Both the position numbers and the translations under genes were made by a program. Under the pieces are notes generated by a model, which saw nothing but the letters and a program-made list of their open reading frames with translations, was not told where the DNA came from and searched no databases. Shown here one piece after another: positions 1 to 11,222 of a DNA stretch of 59,385 nucleotides. Every line of letters starts with the position of its first letter. Positions within the stretch are counted from its first letter, which is position 1. Source of the stretch: Lysobacteraceae bacterium SCN 69-320. GTDB taxonomy: Bacteria > Pseudomonadota > Gammaproteobacteria > Xanthomonadales > Rhodanobacteraceae. The stretch lies in the NCBI GenBank assembly GCA_001725155.1, contig MEFP01000020.1, positions 1 to 59,385 of the forward strand, written 5' to 3'.

Positions 1-214
1 ATCCCGGCACCTGCGTGTCCGCCACCTGGAAATAGCAACTCGCCGTCCCCGCCGACGGCTGCTCGAAACCCAGGTTCACGAACGTGCGTTGCACCTGGGC
101 AGAAGCCATGCCACCCGCCATGAGGCTCGCCAGCAGCAAGACTGTCCGCGTCCAGCCGCGCATCGCACGCGACCGCTCATTGCCGGCCTGCGCCCGCTCA
201 CTGACTACCGTCAT
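1..214 (-). CDS. Secreted protein, 5' end only (truncated by window edge)
   Basis: Only the first 71 codons lie in the window, reading leftwards off the edge. The ATG at 214 is preceded by a strong ribosome binding site, AGGGGGC, about five bases upstream. The N-terminus has a signal peptide: Arg residues, then a hydrophobic stretch TVLLLASLMAGG and an AxA-like cleavage site MASAQ. A second Met in frame at 163 would give a more compact signal peptide but has a weaker ribosome binding site. The mature start (VQRTFVNLGFEQP..., then a Cys and VPG) resembles the opening of secreted surface-repeat proteins of Lysobacterales, often annotated as DUF11-type. That resemblance is recalled, not computed. 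The function is unknown because the body is outside the window. Confidence 0.7.
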   Translation of the reverse strand, partial: MTVVSERAQAGNERSRAMRGWTRTVLLLASLMAGGMASAQVQRTFVNLGFEQPSAGTASCYFQVADTQVPG

Positions 215-619
215 CTTCGCCCCCTGAAGCGATATCACGTTTCTGTTGAACAGCACGGCACGGACAAACATGCCCGGTCGTGCTGCGATCCGGTCAAACT
301 GGAAAACACCGCATGGCCGGCTGACGGAACTATTGAGCCATTTCCGGCAATTTGCGTTGAATACTCGTTAAGCGCGCGGCAATCCGCACAATGCCGCAGC
401 GCATGGTCCCGCGGAGTATAAGACCGGCATTCGGGTCTGGCCCGTAACGCTGCGTAGGGTGTACGGATTACCGCGATCGACCGTCGCAGGATCGCGCGGA
501 TGCGTCTCAGGAACTGGGACATGCAGTGCCGGCGCCGCGGAATCGCGGCGGTTGATGCGCAGTGCAGCATGGCGCGCCGGGCCGCGCCGGCGCAGGACAA
601 AGCGACGGAGCGGCGCGAC
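215..619. other. Intergenic stretch, no gene recognised
   Basis: This region of about 400 bases lies between two minus-strand genes. It should hold the 3' untranslated region of dbpA and the promoter of the truncated secreted protein. A short GC-rich inverted repeat (GGCGCG at 571-576 with CGCGCC at 583-588) lies just past the dbpA stop and could act as a terminator stem, but no T-tract follows. I see no convincing -10/-35 pair or small gene. Confidence 0.4.
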
Positions 620-1993
<1,374 letters not shown>

Positions 1994-2104
1994 GGGCGTG
2001 GCCGTGCAGCGCGGCGCGGCAGTGTAGCCGCCGGACGCAGCCGGCGCACGCGACCCGTGCGTGCCGGCGGGCGCGGCGCGGGTCAGGCCGTATCGTTATC
2101 GACG

Positions 2105-3880
2105 CTAGCCGTCGCCGTGGTTGCGGCGGAAACGGTCGAGCTCGGCGCCGAACCCCGGCGTCGCCGCGGCAGCGGCTTTGGCCTTGCGGCCGGGCCGGGG
2201 CGTGGCCGCAGCCGGTGCGGCGCGGCCGGCGCTCGATCGCGCTGCACGCGGCGCGGTTCTCGCACCGCCGTCGGCCTTGGCCGCGACGGCGCGCGGTCGC
2301 GCTGCCGGTGCTTTCTTGGCTTTCGGCGCTGCGCTCGTCTTCGCCGCCGCGGGCTTGACCGTTGCGGGCTTGCGCGCAGAGCGGCGCGGCGCGCGGGCCG
2401 GCGACGGTGCGGGCGCGGCATCGAAATGCCGATAGGTCGCCTCGACGTCGCCGGCGCTGAGTTCGCCGTCCCAGTCTTCCATCAGGGTGGCCAGCACAAG
2501 CTTCTCGAATTCGCCGGCGAAGCGCTTGACCACCGATTCGGGATCGGCGACGAGCTTGGCATCGACGATCAGGCCGAAATGCACGTTGCCGTTGTAGCTC
2601 AGGATCGAAATGCCCATGCCGATGCTGCCGTTCTGCGGCACCCAGAACATCAGCTCGCGCACGCGCGCGCCGGCCAGATACAGCGGCATCTGCGGGCCGG
2701 GCACATTCGTCGCGACGGCGGTGGCCTTGCGGCTGAACAGCTCCAGCGCGGCGCGCTGGACGGCGACCGGCGCCATGCCGACCGCGGCGAGCAGACCGAA
2801 GGTCAGCGCCGCCTGGCGCGAACGCTTGAGCTCGCGCATGTTGGCCGCGACGCGTTCGAGCCGGCGCACCGGGTTGGCCTCGCCGATCGGCAGATCGAGG
2901 AATACCAGGCCGAAATGGTTACCGAGCTTCTTCGCATGCTCCAGCGGTCGCAGATTGACCGGCACGGTCGCACGTATGGTCAGGCCGTCGGCGGCCTGGT
3001 CCGCATCGACGAGATGTCCGCGCAGCGCGCCGGCGGCGCAAGCCAGCAGCACATCGTTGACCGTGCAGCCCAACGCCTTGCCGACGGTCTTGACGTCTTC
3101 CAGCGGCAGCGGATCGGCCCAGGCCACGCGCTTGCTGACGCCCAGCGGCCCCTTGAACGCGGTCGGCGGATCGTCGGCCAGCGACAGCGCGATCGCGAGC
3201 TCGCGCGTGATCTCGCCGCCTTCGCGCGCGAGTTCCGCGGCGAGCGCCGGATCTTTCCACATTTCCATGCCCTTGCCGAGCACCTTCTCTCCGGCGCCGA
3301 GCGCCTTGGCGAAACCGGCCTTGGTCGGCTGCAGCAGCCGATCCATGACGCTGCCCTGATCCTTCTTGAGCCAGACCTTGGCCAGCTCGGCATGCTGCTC
3401 CACCGACGGCGATGCGTCGGTCAGCGACAGCAGCACCTGCACCAGGGCCAGGCCATCGGCATAGCAGTGGTGAATGCGCGAGATCAGCACGCTGCCGCCG
3501 CGGTAGTTCTCCACGACGTGGAACTGCCACAGCGGTTTGGAATGATCGAGCGGACTGGAGGCGAGCTGGCTGACCAGGCGTTCGAGTTCGAGCTTGTCGG
3601 CCGCACCGGGCAAGGCGGTCAGGCGGACGTGCCATTCGAGGTCGAAATCCTTGTCGGTTTCCCAGGCCGCCGAGCTGCCGCTGTCGACGGCCTTCTGGCG
3701 GAAGCGGCGGAACGCGAGGAAGCGTTCGGCGAGCAGGGCCTTCAGCGCGGCCAGATCGAGCCGGCTCTCGAACATCAGCACGCCGGTGATCATCATCAGA
3801 TTGGTCGGGCTTTCCATGCGCAGCCAGGCCGTATCGACCTTGGACATCGCATCGCGCTTGCCCCGCAACACTTCGAACAT
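2105..3880 (-). CDS. Wax ester synthase / diacylglycerol acyltransferase with H1-like C-terminal tail
   Basis: The protein has 591 residues. Residues 1 to about 480 are a bacterial WS/DGAT: the catalytic HHxxxDG motif is present as HHCYADG (about residues 136-142), followed by TVNDVLL and the family signature near NVPGPQMPLYLAG. The enzyme makes wax esters or triacylglycerol from acyl-CoA at the inner face of the membrane. The ATG at 3880 has a strong GGAGG site; the typical family start MSKVDTAWLR lies 11 codons inside. The last ~105 residues (nt 2105-2422) are unlike ordinary WS/DGATs: very rich in Ala, Lys, Arg and Pro with repeats such as RKPATVKPAAAKT and PKAKKAPAARPR, resembling histone H1-like or PhaF-type DNA-binding tails. 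See findings. Confidence 0.9.
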   Translation of the reverse strand: MFEVLRGKRDAMSKVDTAWLRMESPTNLMMITGVLMFESRLDLAALKALLAERFLAFRRFRQKAVDSGSSAAWETDKDFDLEWHVRLTALPGAADKLELERLVSQLASSPLDHSKPLWQFHVVENYRGGSVLISRIHHCYADGLALVQVLLSLTDASPSVEQHAELAKVWLKKDQGSVMDRLLQPTKAGFAKALGAGEKVLGKGMEMWKDPALAAELAREGGEITRELAIALSLADDPPTAFKGPLGVSKRVAWADPLPLEDVKTVGKALGCTVNDVLLACAAGALRGHLVDADQAADGLTIRATVPVNLRPLEHAKKLGNHFGLVFLDLPIGEANPVRRLERVAANMRELKRSRQAALTFGLLAAVGMAPVAVQRAALELFSRKATAVATNVPGPQMPLYLAGARVRELMFWVPQNGSIGMGISILSYNGNVHFGLIVDAKLVADPESVVKRFAGEFEKLVLATLMEDWDGELSAGDVEATYRHFDAAPAPSPARAPRRSARKPATVKPAAAKTSAAPKAKKAPAARPRAVAAKADGGARTAPRAARSSAGRAAPAAATPRPGRKAKAAAAATPGFGAELDRFRRNHGDG

Positions 3881-4171
3881 CGCTTTCCTCCCGCCGCGGT
3901 GTGCCCCGCGTTCGCTTCCCGCCGTAGCATCGGCGCAGGCCCGGAAAAAAACAATGCATCCGCCGCGCCGGCCCGGCCGGCTCGACAGCGGCGCCGCAGC
4001 GACGGCGCGCTGGTGCGGTTCGGGCCGGCAAGATCGGCCGCGACGTCCGGCACAGGTGCCCGCACACTGGGCGGGTCTTCACGGCTCCCGAGTGTGGCGG
4101 CTTCCGCGCCGATGCCACGCGCGAGGACTGCTGCACGACGCGATCCGGCGCTGCGGAATCGACTGAAGCGC

Positions 4172-5593
4172 TCAGGCGCTTGGGGCGCGCCCGGCATAGG
4201 CGGCGAGCGCCGCGGCGCGCGATTCGGCCAGATCGACGATCGGTGCCGGATAACCGCTGCGCGCCAGCAGCGCCGGCTGTTTCCACGGCGCGTGGATGTG
4301 GTTGAACGGCAAAGCCGCGAGTTCGGGCAGCCAGCGCTTCACATAGGCACCGTCCGTGTCGAAGCGTTCGCCCTGGGTCACCGGATTGAAGATACGGAAA
4401 TACGGCGCTGCGTCGGCACCGGTGCCGGCGCTCCATTGCCAGCCCAGGGTATTGTTGGCCAGGTCCGCGTCGACGAGCGTGTCCCAGAACCAGCGCGCGC
4501 CGTGGCGCCAGTGCAGGCGCAGGTTCTTGCACAGGAAACTCGCGACGAGCATGCGCACGCGGTTGTGCATCCAGCCGGTGTGCCAGAGCTCGCGCAGGCC
4601 GGCGTCGATGATCGGAATGCCGGTGCGGCCCTGCTGCCAGGCGGCCAGCGTGCCGGCATCCGGCTCGCGCCAGTCGAATGCGGCGAACTGCGGATTCAGG
4701 TCGGCCTGGGGCGTCTGCGGAAAGTGATACAGCAGATGATGGGCGAACTCGCGCCAGCCGAGCTCGCGCAGGAACGGCTCGGCCGCTTCGCGCCAGGCCT
4801 CGCCGCGCTCGCGGCCGAGTTCGACCAGACGCCAGTGGATCTGCCGCGGCGAGATCTCGCCGAAATGCAGATGCGGCGACAGGCGCGAGGTGCCCGGCGT
4901 CGCCGGCAGATCGCGCTGCGTCGCGTAGCCGCGCAGCGCCGCAGCGCCGAAGGCGTCCAGCGCCGCCGCCGCGCCGGCCTCGCCGGGCTGCCAGTTCGCG
5001 TGCAGGCCGGCATCCCAGGGAATGCGCGGCTGCAGGCGCAATTCCTGCGGCGAGAGACCGCCGTCGCCGGGAAAGGCTGCGATGTGCCGCGGCGCATCGG
5101 CCGGAGGCCGCGGCTGCAGCGCGGTGCGCAGATTGCGCCAGAACGGCGTGAACACGCGATAGGGGCCGCCCTGTCCGGTCGCGACCTCCCAGGGCTCGGC
5201 CAGCAGGTTGGCGTTCGTGCTGTGCGCCTGTACCCCGAGCGCGCGCAGCGCCTGCTTGATCCGCGCATCGCGCGCGACCAGCGCGGGTTCGTAGAGGCGG
5301 TTCCAGTAGACCGCATCGGCGCCGCTGTTCTTCACCAGTTCGGTCAGCACGGCGAGGCTGTCGCCGCGACGGATCTGCAGCGCAGCGCCGCGCGACTGCA
5401 GGGAGCCCTGCAAGGCCACCAGCGAATGATGCAGCCACCAGCGGCTGGCCGCGCCGGGCGCCCATGGCGCTTCTTCCCGCGGCGCGTGGATGTACAGCAG
5501 CAGCACGCGCGCATGCCGGCGCAGCGCGAGCTCCAGCGCCGGGTTGTCGGCCAGGCGCAGATCGCGTCGGAACCAGACGATGGCCGTACTCAT
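4172..5593 (-). CDS. phrB: Deoxyribodipyrimidine photolyase (cryptochrome/photolyase family)
   Basis: The protein has 473 residues from the ATG at 5593, the usual size. It begins MSTAIVWFRRDLRLADNPAL, the canonical N-terminus of class I CPD photolyases, with an antenna-binding Rossmann domain over roughly residues 1-130. The C-terminal FAD-binding half shows TSRLSPHLHFGEISPR, ELGWREFAHHLL, DAGLRELWHTGWMHNR and ANNTLGWQWSAGTG, which line the FAD and lesion pocket. It uses blue light to split UV-induced pyrimidine dimers. An in-frame upstream Met would add 23 residues without family similarity; AGGGGAT upstream of 5593 supports the start chosen. It is transcribed divergently from the alpha-2-macroglobulin gene with 148 bases between. 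Confidence 0.94.
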   Translation of the reverse strand: MSTAIVWFRRDLRLADNPALELALRRHARVLLLYIHAPREEAPWAPGAASRWWLHHSLVALQGSLQSRGAALQIRRGDSLAVLTELVKNSGADAVYWNRLYEPALVARDARIKQALRALGVQAHSTNANLLAEPWEVATGQGGPYRVFTPFWRNLRTALQPRPPADAPRHIAAFPGDGGLSPQELRLQPRIPWDAGLHANWQPGEAGAAAALDAFGAAALRGYATQRDLPATPGTSRLSPHLHFGEISPRQIHWRLVELGRERGEAWREAAEPFLRELGWREFAHHLLYHFPQTPQADLNPQFAAFDWREPDAGTLAAWQQGRTGIPIIDAGLRELWHTGWMHNRVRMLVASFLCKNLRLHWRHGARWFWDTLVDADLANNTLGWQWSAGTGADAAPYFRIFNPVTQGERFDTDGAYVKRWLPELAALPFNHIHAPWKQPALLARSGYPAPIVDLAESRAAALAAYAGRAPSA

Positions 5594-5741
5594 GCCTCTA
5601 TCCCCTGTGAGAGCCGTCGGGCGGCGATGCCGTCCCGGGCCGGCTGCGAACCCTATCGCCATTCGTGCCGGAACATTGCCGCAGGCCGGCGCAAATGCCG
5701 CCGTATACTGCCGCGGCCATCGTCAAACCGGAGTGACAACG

Positions 5742-8700
5742 ATGCCTGCTTCCGGCGTCCGTTCATGGATAAGCGATTTCCTCGGCACCGGGCGCCGCAT
5801 CCCGGAACCGACAGTCGACCGACAGGTTGCGCCGCGCGCACCGGCCGGCGAGGCACCGCTGTCGCGGACCGCGCGCCGCGGCGATACCTGGCGGCACGGC
5901 CTGCTGCTCATCCTCTGCGCATTCGCGCTGGCCGCCTGCAACCGCGCGCCGCCGCAGCTGCCGCAGGCCCAGGGCAAGCCCGTGGCCACGGAGACCGCCG
6001 CGGAGGCACGCAGGCCGGCCGCATTCGCCCTGGCCGCGGCGCAGGCGGCGCAGTATCAGGGGCAGCTCGCGCTGGTGCTCGAATTCAACCGCACGGTCGT
6101 CGGCGCGCAGAGCTTCGACGAACTGCTCGCGGTCAAGGACGCCAAGGGCGCGGCGGTCGGCGGCAGCTGGGCGCTGGATGAAGACGGCAAGACCCTGCGC
6201 TTTCCTTACGTGCAGGCCAACGAAACCTATGCGGTCAGCCTGAAGGCCGGCCTGTCCGCCGCCGACGGCAGCACCTTGGGCAGCGACGCGACGCGCGAGA
6301 TCTTCACCGGCCCGCTGGAACCCGCGGTCGGCTTCGCCTCGCAGGGCAGCGTGCTGCCGGCGCGCGACACGCGCGGCGTTCCGGTGGTCTCGGTCAACGT
6401 GGCCGAAGTCGACGTCGAATTCCTGCGCGTGCGCGACAAGGAGCTGTCGACGTTCTTCGCCGGCTACCGCAACAACGAGCGCCGTTCGAGCTACGACCTC
6501 GACGCCGACAGCGGCTGGTGGGGCCGCAAGGGCGCGCCGGTCGCGCGCATCGCCGACTCGGTCTATGCCAATCGCTTCGTGCTCGGCGGCAAACCCAACG
6601 AGCGCACCCTGACCTATCTGCCGATCCAGAACATTCCCGAGCTGGCCAAGCCCGGCCTGTATTTCGCCGCGATGAAGCGCGCCGGCAGCTTCCAGGGCGA
6701 ATGGGAGACGAGCTTCTTCTTCGTCAGCGACATCGGCCTGCATACGCGCGCCTATCGCGACCAGCTGTTCGTGCATGCGGCCTCGCTGAAAACCGGCGCG
6801 GCGCTGGCCGATGTGGCGCTGTCCATCCTCGACACGAAGGGGGAGAGCGTGCTCGACGCGCGCACCGACGCCGACGGCAACGCGCTGCTGAACTACGCGC
6901 TCGCCGCGGACCAGGTGCTGGTCGCGCGCAGCGGCAGCGACGTGTCGCTGCTGCCGTTCAACCAGCCGGCGCTGGATCTGTCCGACTTCGCCGTGGCCGG
7001 CCGGCGCCAGTCCTGGTTCGACGTGTTCGCCTGGTCGGGCCGCGACCTGTACCGTCCCGGCGAAACCCTGCGCATTTCCGCGCTGCTGCGCGACAGCGAC
7101 GGCAAGCCCATTCCGCCGCAGCCGGTATTCCTGATCCTCAGGCAGCCCGACGGCCGCCAGTGGAGCCAGGCCAAGCTCGAGCCGCGCGAACTGGGCTATC
7201 TGGAATGGAGCCAGAACCTGCCGGCCGACGCGCCGACCGGCCGCTGGCAGGTCGAGTTCCGTCTCGACCCGGCGGCCAAGGAAGCGAACCAGGCGCTGAG
7301 CCTGCGCATCGAGGAATTCCTGCCCGAGCGCCTGAAGCTCGATCTGAACGCGGACCAGGCGCACCTGAAGCCTGGCGAGAAGCTCACGCTGGCCGTGCAG
7401 GGCGACTATCTCTACGGCGCGCCGGCAGCGGGCAACCGCTTCAGCGCGCGCCTGACTCTGGCCAACGACGCGCATCCGCTGGACCTGCGCAAGGACTTCT
7501 TCTTCGGCGACGCCACGCTGGAACTGCCGAAGGAGGCACGCGATGTCGTCGACGAAACCCTCGATGAACAGGGCAAGCTGCACCGCGAGATCGACGTACT
7601 GGGCGAACTGAAAGCAACCGCGCCGATCGCCGCACTGCTGTCGGGCAGCGTCTACGAAAGCGGCGGGCGCAGCGTCACGCGCACCTTGAAGCGCACCGTC
7701 TGGCCGGCCGACGCGCTGGTCGGCCTGCGGCCGCTGTTCGATCCCAAGGACGGCGCCACGGCCAACGGCCGCGCCGGCTTCGAGCTGATCCGCGCGAATG
7801 CCGCAGGCGAACTGCTCGCCGCCTCGGGCCTCAAGCTCAGCCTCGTGCGCGAGAACCGCGACTACCACTGGAGCTACGACCGCACGAGCGGCTGGCGCTT
7901 CGACTTCACACGCAGCTTCCAGACCGTCGAAACGCGCGAGATCGCGACGACCGCCGGCCAGGCGGTCAAGTTCGACGTGCCCGTGGAATGGGGCGGCTAC
8001 CGCATCGAGGTACTCGATCCGGCCACCGGCCTGACGGCGCGCTATGCCTTCACGGCCGGCTGGAGCTGGGACGACGAGAACCGCGGCAAGGAGGCACGGC
8101 CCGACAAGATCAAGCTCGCGCTGGACAAGGAACGCTACCGCGCCGGCGACACGCTCAAGGTCACCGTGACCGCGCCGCAGGCCGGCACCGGTCTGCTGCT
8201 CGTGGAAAGCGACAAGCTGCTGTACACGCAGCCGATCGCGGTCAAGGACGCGACCACGTTCGAGATCCCGGTCACCCAGGACTGGGAGCGTCACGACGTC
8301 TATGTCAGCGCGCTGGTGCTGCGCGGCGGCTCGGCCGCGAGCAAGGTCACGCCGGCGCGCGCGGTCGGCGTCGCGCACGTCGCGATGGATCGCAGCGAAC
8401 GCAGGATCGCGGTGGAGATCGTCGCGCCGGCGCAGAGCAAGCCCGAGCTGCCGCTGCCGGTCGAGGTCAAGGCGCCGGCCCTGGCCGGCAAGACCGCCTA
8501 TGTGACCGTCTCGGCGGTGGATCTGGGCATCCTCAACATCACGCGCTTCGCGCGGCCCGATGCGATCGCCTGGTTCTTCGGCCAGCGTCGCCTCGGCGTG
8601 GATGCCTACGACCTCTACGGCCGCCTGATCGAAAGCTTCGACGGCGCCCTGGCCAAGCTGCGCTACGGCGGCGACATGGCGCCGGCGGCGCTGCCGCAGG

Positions 8701-10796
8701 CACGCCGGCCGACGGCCAAGGTGCAGACCGTCGACCTGTTCTCCGGCGCGGTCAAGCTCGATGCACAGGGCAACGCCAGGCTTGAATTGCCATTGCCGGA
8801 TTTCAACGGCAGCCTGAGGATCAGCGCGCTCGTGTTCGGCGAGGACCGCTACGGCGGCGCCGAGGCCGAGACCGTCGTGCGTGCGCCGCTCGTTGCCGAA
8901 GTGTCGACGCCGCGCGTGCTCGCGCCCGGCGACAGCGCGGCCTTGACTCTGGACCTCAGCAATTTCTCCGGCAGCGAACGCGAATTCCGCGTGCGCCTGG
9001 AAGCCGCGCCGCCGCTGCGCATCGCCGACGCGGTGCGCACGCAGAAGCTCGCCGACGGCGCGAAGAAGACCCTGCAGTTCAGCCTGTCGGCCGACGACGG
9101 TGTCGGCGTCGGCAAGTTCCGCGTCATCGCCGAATCGGCCGGGCTGAACCTGCGCCGCGACTTCGAGATCGCCGTGCGCCCGGCCTGGCCGGCCGTGCTG
9201 CGCTCCGCGCCGCAGGTGCTGCAGCCCGGCGCCGGCCTCGGTCTCGGCGTCGGCGCGATGGAGGGGCTGATTGCCGATTCGGTCAGCGCCGATCTCAGCG
9301 TCAGCGCGCTGCCGCCGCTGCCGTTCGCCAGCGCGCTGCGCGGTCTGCTCGGCTATCCCTACGGCTGCGTGGAACAGACCACGAGCCGCGGCTACGGCGT
9401 GCTCGTGCTCGATGCCGACAACGCGAAGAATCTCGGCATCACGCCGCTGCCCGAAGCGGCGCGCCGGCGCCTGCTCGACGAGACGATCAGCCGTATCTCG
9501 GCCTTGCAGGTGCCGTCGGGCCATTTCTCGATGTGGGGCGGCGAAAGCGCGGTCGACACGATGCTCACACCGTACGTGACCGAGTTCCTGCTGGATGCTC
9601 GCGACGCCGGCTTCGCCGTGCCCGAGAGCGTGCTGCAGAACGCGCTCAAGCGGCTCAATGACGATCTGCTGTCCGGCGGCCATCCGTACTACGCCTACGA
9701 CAACGCCGATCATCTGCGCTTCGCCGATCAGGCCTGGTCGGCCTATGTGCTGTCGCGCGTTCAGCGCGCGCCGCTGGGCACCCTGCGCGCCCTGTTCGAC
9801 AACGAGCGCGGCAAGTCGCTGACCGCCTTGCCGCTGGTGCATCTGGGCATCGCGCTGCAGGCCAGCGGCGACGCGGCGCGCGGACAGAAGGCGCTGGACG
9901 AGGCGTTCGCCAAGACCGTCGAGCGGCCGCGCTGGCTAGGCGACTACGGCTCGGAACTGCGCGACGCCGCGCTCATGGTCGCGCTGACCCATCGCGCCGG
10001 CGTGAACAAGCCGGCCTACGACGAGTCGGTCGTCGCGCTCGGCCGCGAACTCGTCGCGCGCAGACCGGAGCAGCGCCTGCACTGGCTCAGCACGCAGGAA
10101 CAGGCTGCGCTCGCGCGTCTGGCCAAGGCGCTGATCGCGCAGGGCGACACGAAGGTCGGCGGCACCCTGAGCCTCGGCGGCACGAGCGAGACGGTGACAC
10201 CCGCGACGATCTGGAGCCGCCGCTTCGACGCGGCCGCGCTGCGCGCCGGCGTGCGCTTCGTGCCCGATGCGACCGCGCCGCTCTACGTCAGCGAAGACGT
10301 GGCCGGCATACCGAAGACCGCGCCGGCCGCCGACGACAGCCAGATCCGCATCCGTCGCCAGTGGTATGCGCTGGACGGCACGCCCTGGGACGGCGGCGCG
10401 CTCAGGGAAGGCGAAGGGCTGATAGTCGGAATCAGCATCGAGGCCAAGGAAGCCGTGCGCGACGCACTGCTGATCGACCTGCTGCCCGGAGGTCTTGAGA
10501 TCGAGAACTTCAACCTGACCGATGCGAGGCAATGGGCCGACGTCGTGGTCGACGGCGTGCAGATCGCCGAGCGTGCCTATGCCGCCGACCTGCGCCATGA
10601 GGAATTCCGCGACGACCGCTACGTCGCCGCGCTGAATCTCTCGGCCGGCCGGGAGGCGCACGTGTTCTATCTCGTACGCGCGGTCTCGCCGGGCGACTAC
10701 CGCGTGCCGCCGACCACGGTCGAGGACATGTACCGGCCGCAGATCCGCGGCATCGCGCGCAGCGTGCCGGCGCGCGTGACGGTCGTGCAGCCATGA
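5742..10796 (+). CDS. yfhM: Alpha-2-macroglobulin family lipoprotein (YfhM type)
   Basis: The protein has 1684 residues, the size of bacterial A2M of the YfhM class. The ATG at 5742 follows GGAG (5730-5733). The N-terminus has an unusually long leader of about 50 residues before the hydrophobic stretch; the lipobox LAAC gives lipidation at Cys66, so it should sit in the periplasm. MG-type beta-sandwich domains fill the middle (for example YRPGETLRISALLRDSDG). The thioester motif is intact as YPYGCVEQT (Cys1209 to Gln1212), so it can trap proteases covalently. As in E. coli, the next gene is pbpC, which supports a role in guarding the cell wall or periplasm against foreign proteases. Repeat element A separates the two genes. 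Confidence 0.94.
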   Translation: MPASGVRSWISDFLGTGRRIPEPTVDRQVAPRAPAGEAPLSRTARRGDTWRHGLLLILCAFALAACNRAPPQLPQAQGKPVATETAAEARRPAAFALAAAQAAQYQGQLALVLEFNRTVVGAQSFDELLAVKDAKGAAVGGSWALDEDGKTLRFPYVQANETYAVSLKAGLSAADGSTLGSDATREIFTGPLEPAVGFASQGSVLPARDTRGVPVVSVNVAEVDVEFLRVRDKELSTFFAGYRNNERRSSYDLDADSGWWGRKGAPVARIADSVYANRFVLGGKPNERTLTYLPIQNIPELAKPGLYFAAMKRAGSFQGEWETSFFFVSDIGLHTRAYRDQLFVHAASLKTGAALADVALSILDTKGESVLDARTDADGNALLNYALAADQVLVARSGSDVSLLPFNQPALDLSDFAVAGRRQSWFDVFAWSGRDLYRPGETLRISALLRDSDGKPIPPQPVFLILRQPDGRQWSQAKLEPRELGYLEWSQNLPADAPTGRWQVEFRLDPAAKEANQALSLRIEEFLPERLKLDLNADQAHLKPGEKLTLAVQGDYLYGAPAAGNRFSARLTLANDAHPLDLRKDFFFGDATLELPKEARDVVDETLDEQGKLHREIDVLGELKATAPIAALLSGSVYESGGRSVTRTLKRTVWPADALVGLRPLFDPKDGATANGRAGFELIRANAAGELLAASGLKLSLVRENRDYHWSYDRTSGWRFDFTRSFQTVETREIATTAGQAVKFDVPVEWGGYRIEVLDPATGLTARYAFTAGWSWDDENRGKEARPDKIKLALDKERYRAGDTLKVTVTAPQAGTGLLLVESDKLLYTQPIAVKDATTFEIPVTQDWERHDVYVSALVLRGGSAASKVTPARAVGVAHVAMDRSERRIAVEIVAPAQSKPELPLPVEVKAPALAGKTAYVTVSAVDLGILNITRFARPDAIAWFFGQRRLGVDAYDLYGRLIESFDGALAKLRYGGDMAPAALPQARRPTAKVQTVDLFSGAVKLDAQGNARLELPLPDFNGSLRISALVFGEDRYGGAEAETVVRAPLVAEVSTPRVLAPGDSAALTLDLSNFSGSEREFRVRLEAAPPLRIADAVRTQKLADGAKKTLQFSLSADDGVGVGKFRVIAESAGLNLRRDFEIAVRPAWPAVLRSAPQVLQPGAGLGLGVGAMEGLIADSVSADLSVSALPPLPFASALRGLLGYPYGCVEQTTSRGYGVLVLDADNAKNLGITPLPEAARRRLLDETISRISALQVPSGHFSMWGGESAVDTMLTPYVTEFLLDARDAGFAVPESVLQNALKRLNDDLLSGGHPYYAYDNADHLRFADQAWSAYVLSRVQRAPLGTLRALFDNERGKSLTALPLVHLGIALQASGDAARGQKALDEAFAKTVERPRWLGDYGSELRDAALMVALTHRAGVNKPAYDESVVALGRELVARRPEQRLHWLSTQEQAALARLAKALIAQGDTKVGGTLSLGGTSETVTPATIWSRRFDAAALRAGVRFVPDATAPLYVSEDVAGIPKTAPAADDSQIRIRRQWYALDGTPWDGGALREGEGLIVGISIEAKEAVRDALLIDLLPGGLEIENFNLTDARQWADVVVDGVQIAERAYAADLRHEEFRDDRYVAALNLSAGREAHVFYLVRAVSPGDYRVPPTTVEDMYRPQIRGIARSVPARVTVVQP

Positions 10797-10877
10797 GCGC
10801 GGCCGGTCCGAGGTCGATCCGACTGGCTGTGGATTGCGGTGGCCGCGAAGGGTATCGGACGGTGAAGGTGTGAGGCT

Positions 10878-11114
10878 AAACCCATCCCCACCCAACCCTC
10901 CCCTTGAAGGGGAGGGCTTGTCCCGGCGCCTTGAGCGGGAGGGCTTGTCCCGGCGCCTTGGGCGGGAGGGCTTGTCCCGGCGCCTTGGGCGAATGGACTT
11001 GTCGCGGCCCCCTGGAGCAAACGGCTTAACCTTTTCGCGCGAAACGGAAGACCTGTCGCAAGCCCGGCCCTCCAAGCCCTCCCCTTCAAGGGGAGGGTTG
11101 GGTGGGGATGGGTT
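10878..11114. repeat. Composite inverted-repeat element A, with internal 27-bp tandem repeat
   Basis: The left end starts AACCCATCCCCACCCA and continues into the palindrome CCTCCCCTTGAAGGGGAGG. The right end (11077-11114) is its inverted counterpart ending GGTGGGGATGGGTT. The interior has three near-identical 27-bp direct repeats starting at 10917, 10944 and 10971 and a decayed fourth at 10998. Each opens CTTGTCCCGGCGCC. The element fills most of the gap between the A2M gene and pbpC. The same ends recur in elements B to E. Confidence 0.88.
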
Positions 11115-11222
11115 CCGCGCCCCGGCATTGCGTCCGACAGCCGAGCAATCCGAGCGGAAAAGCCGACCCGCGCAGCGCTCAAGCCGAACCAATCCGGCCT
11201 ACCGGCTCAGCGGACCTTGGCC

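Noticed and set aside
10917-11024. CRISPR array from the 27-bp repeats of element A
   Set aside because: Units are directly abutting without spacers, and no cas genes are near.
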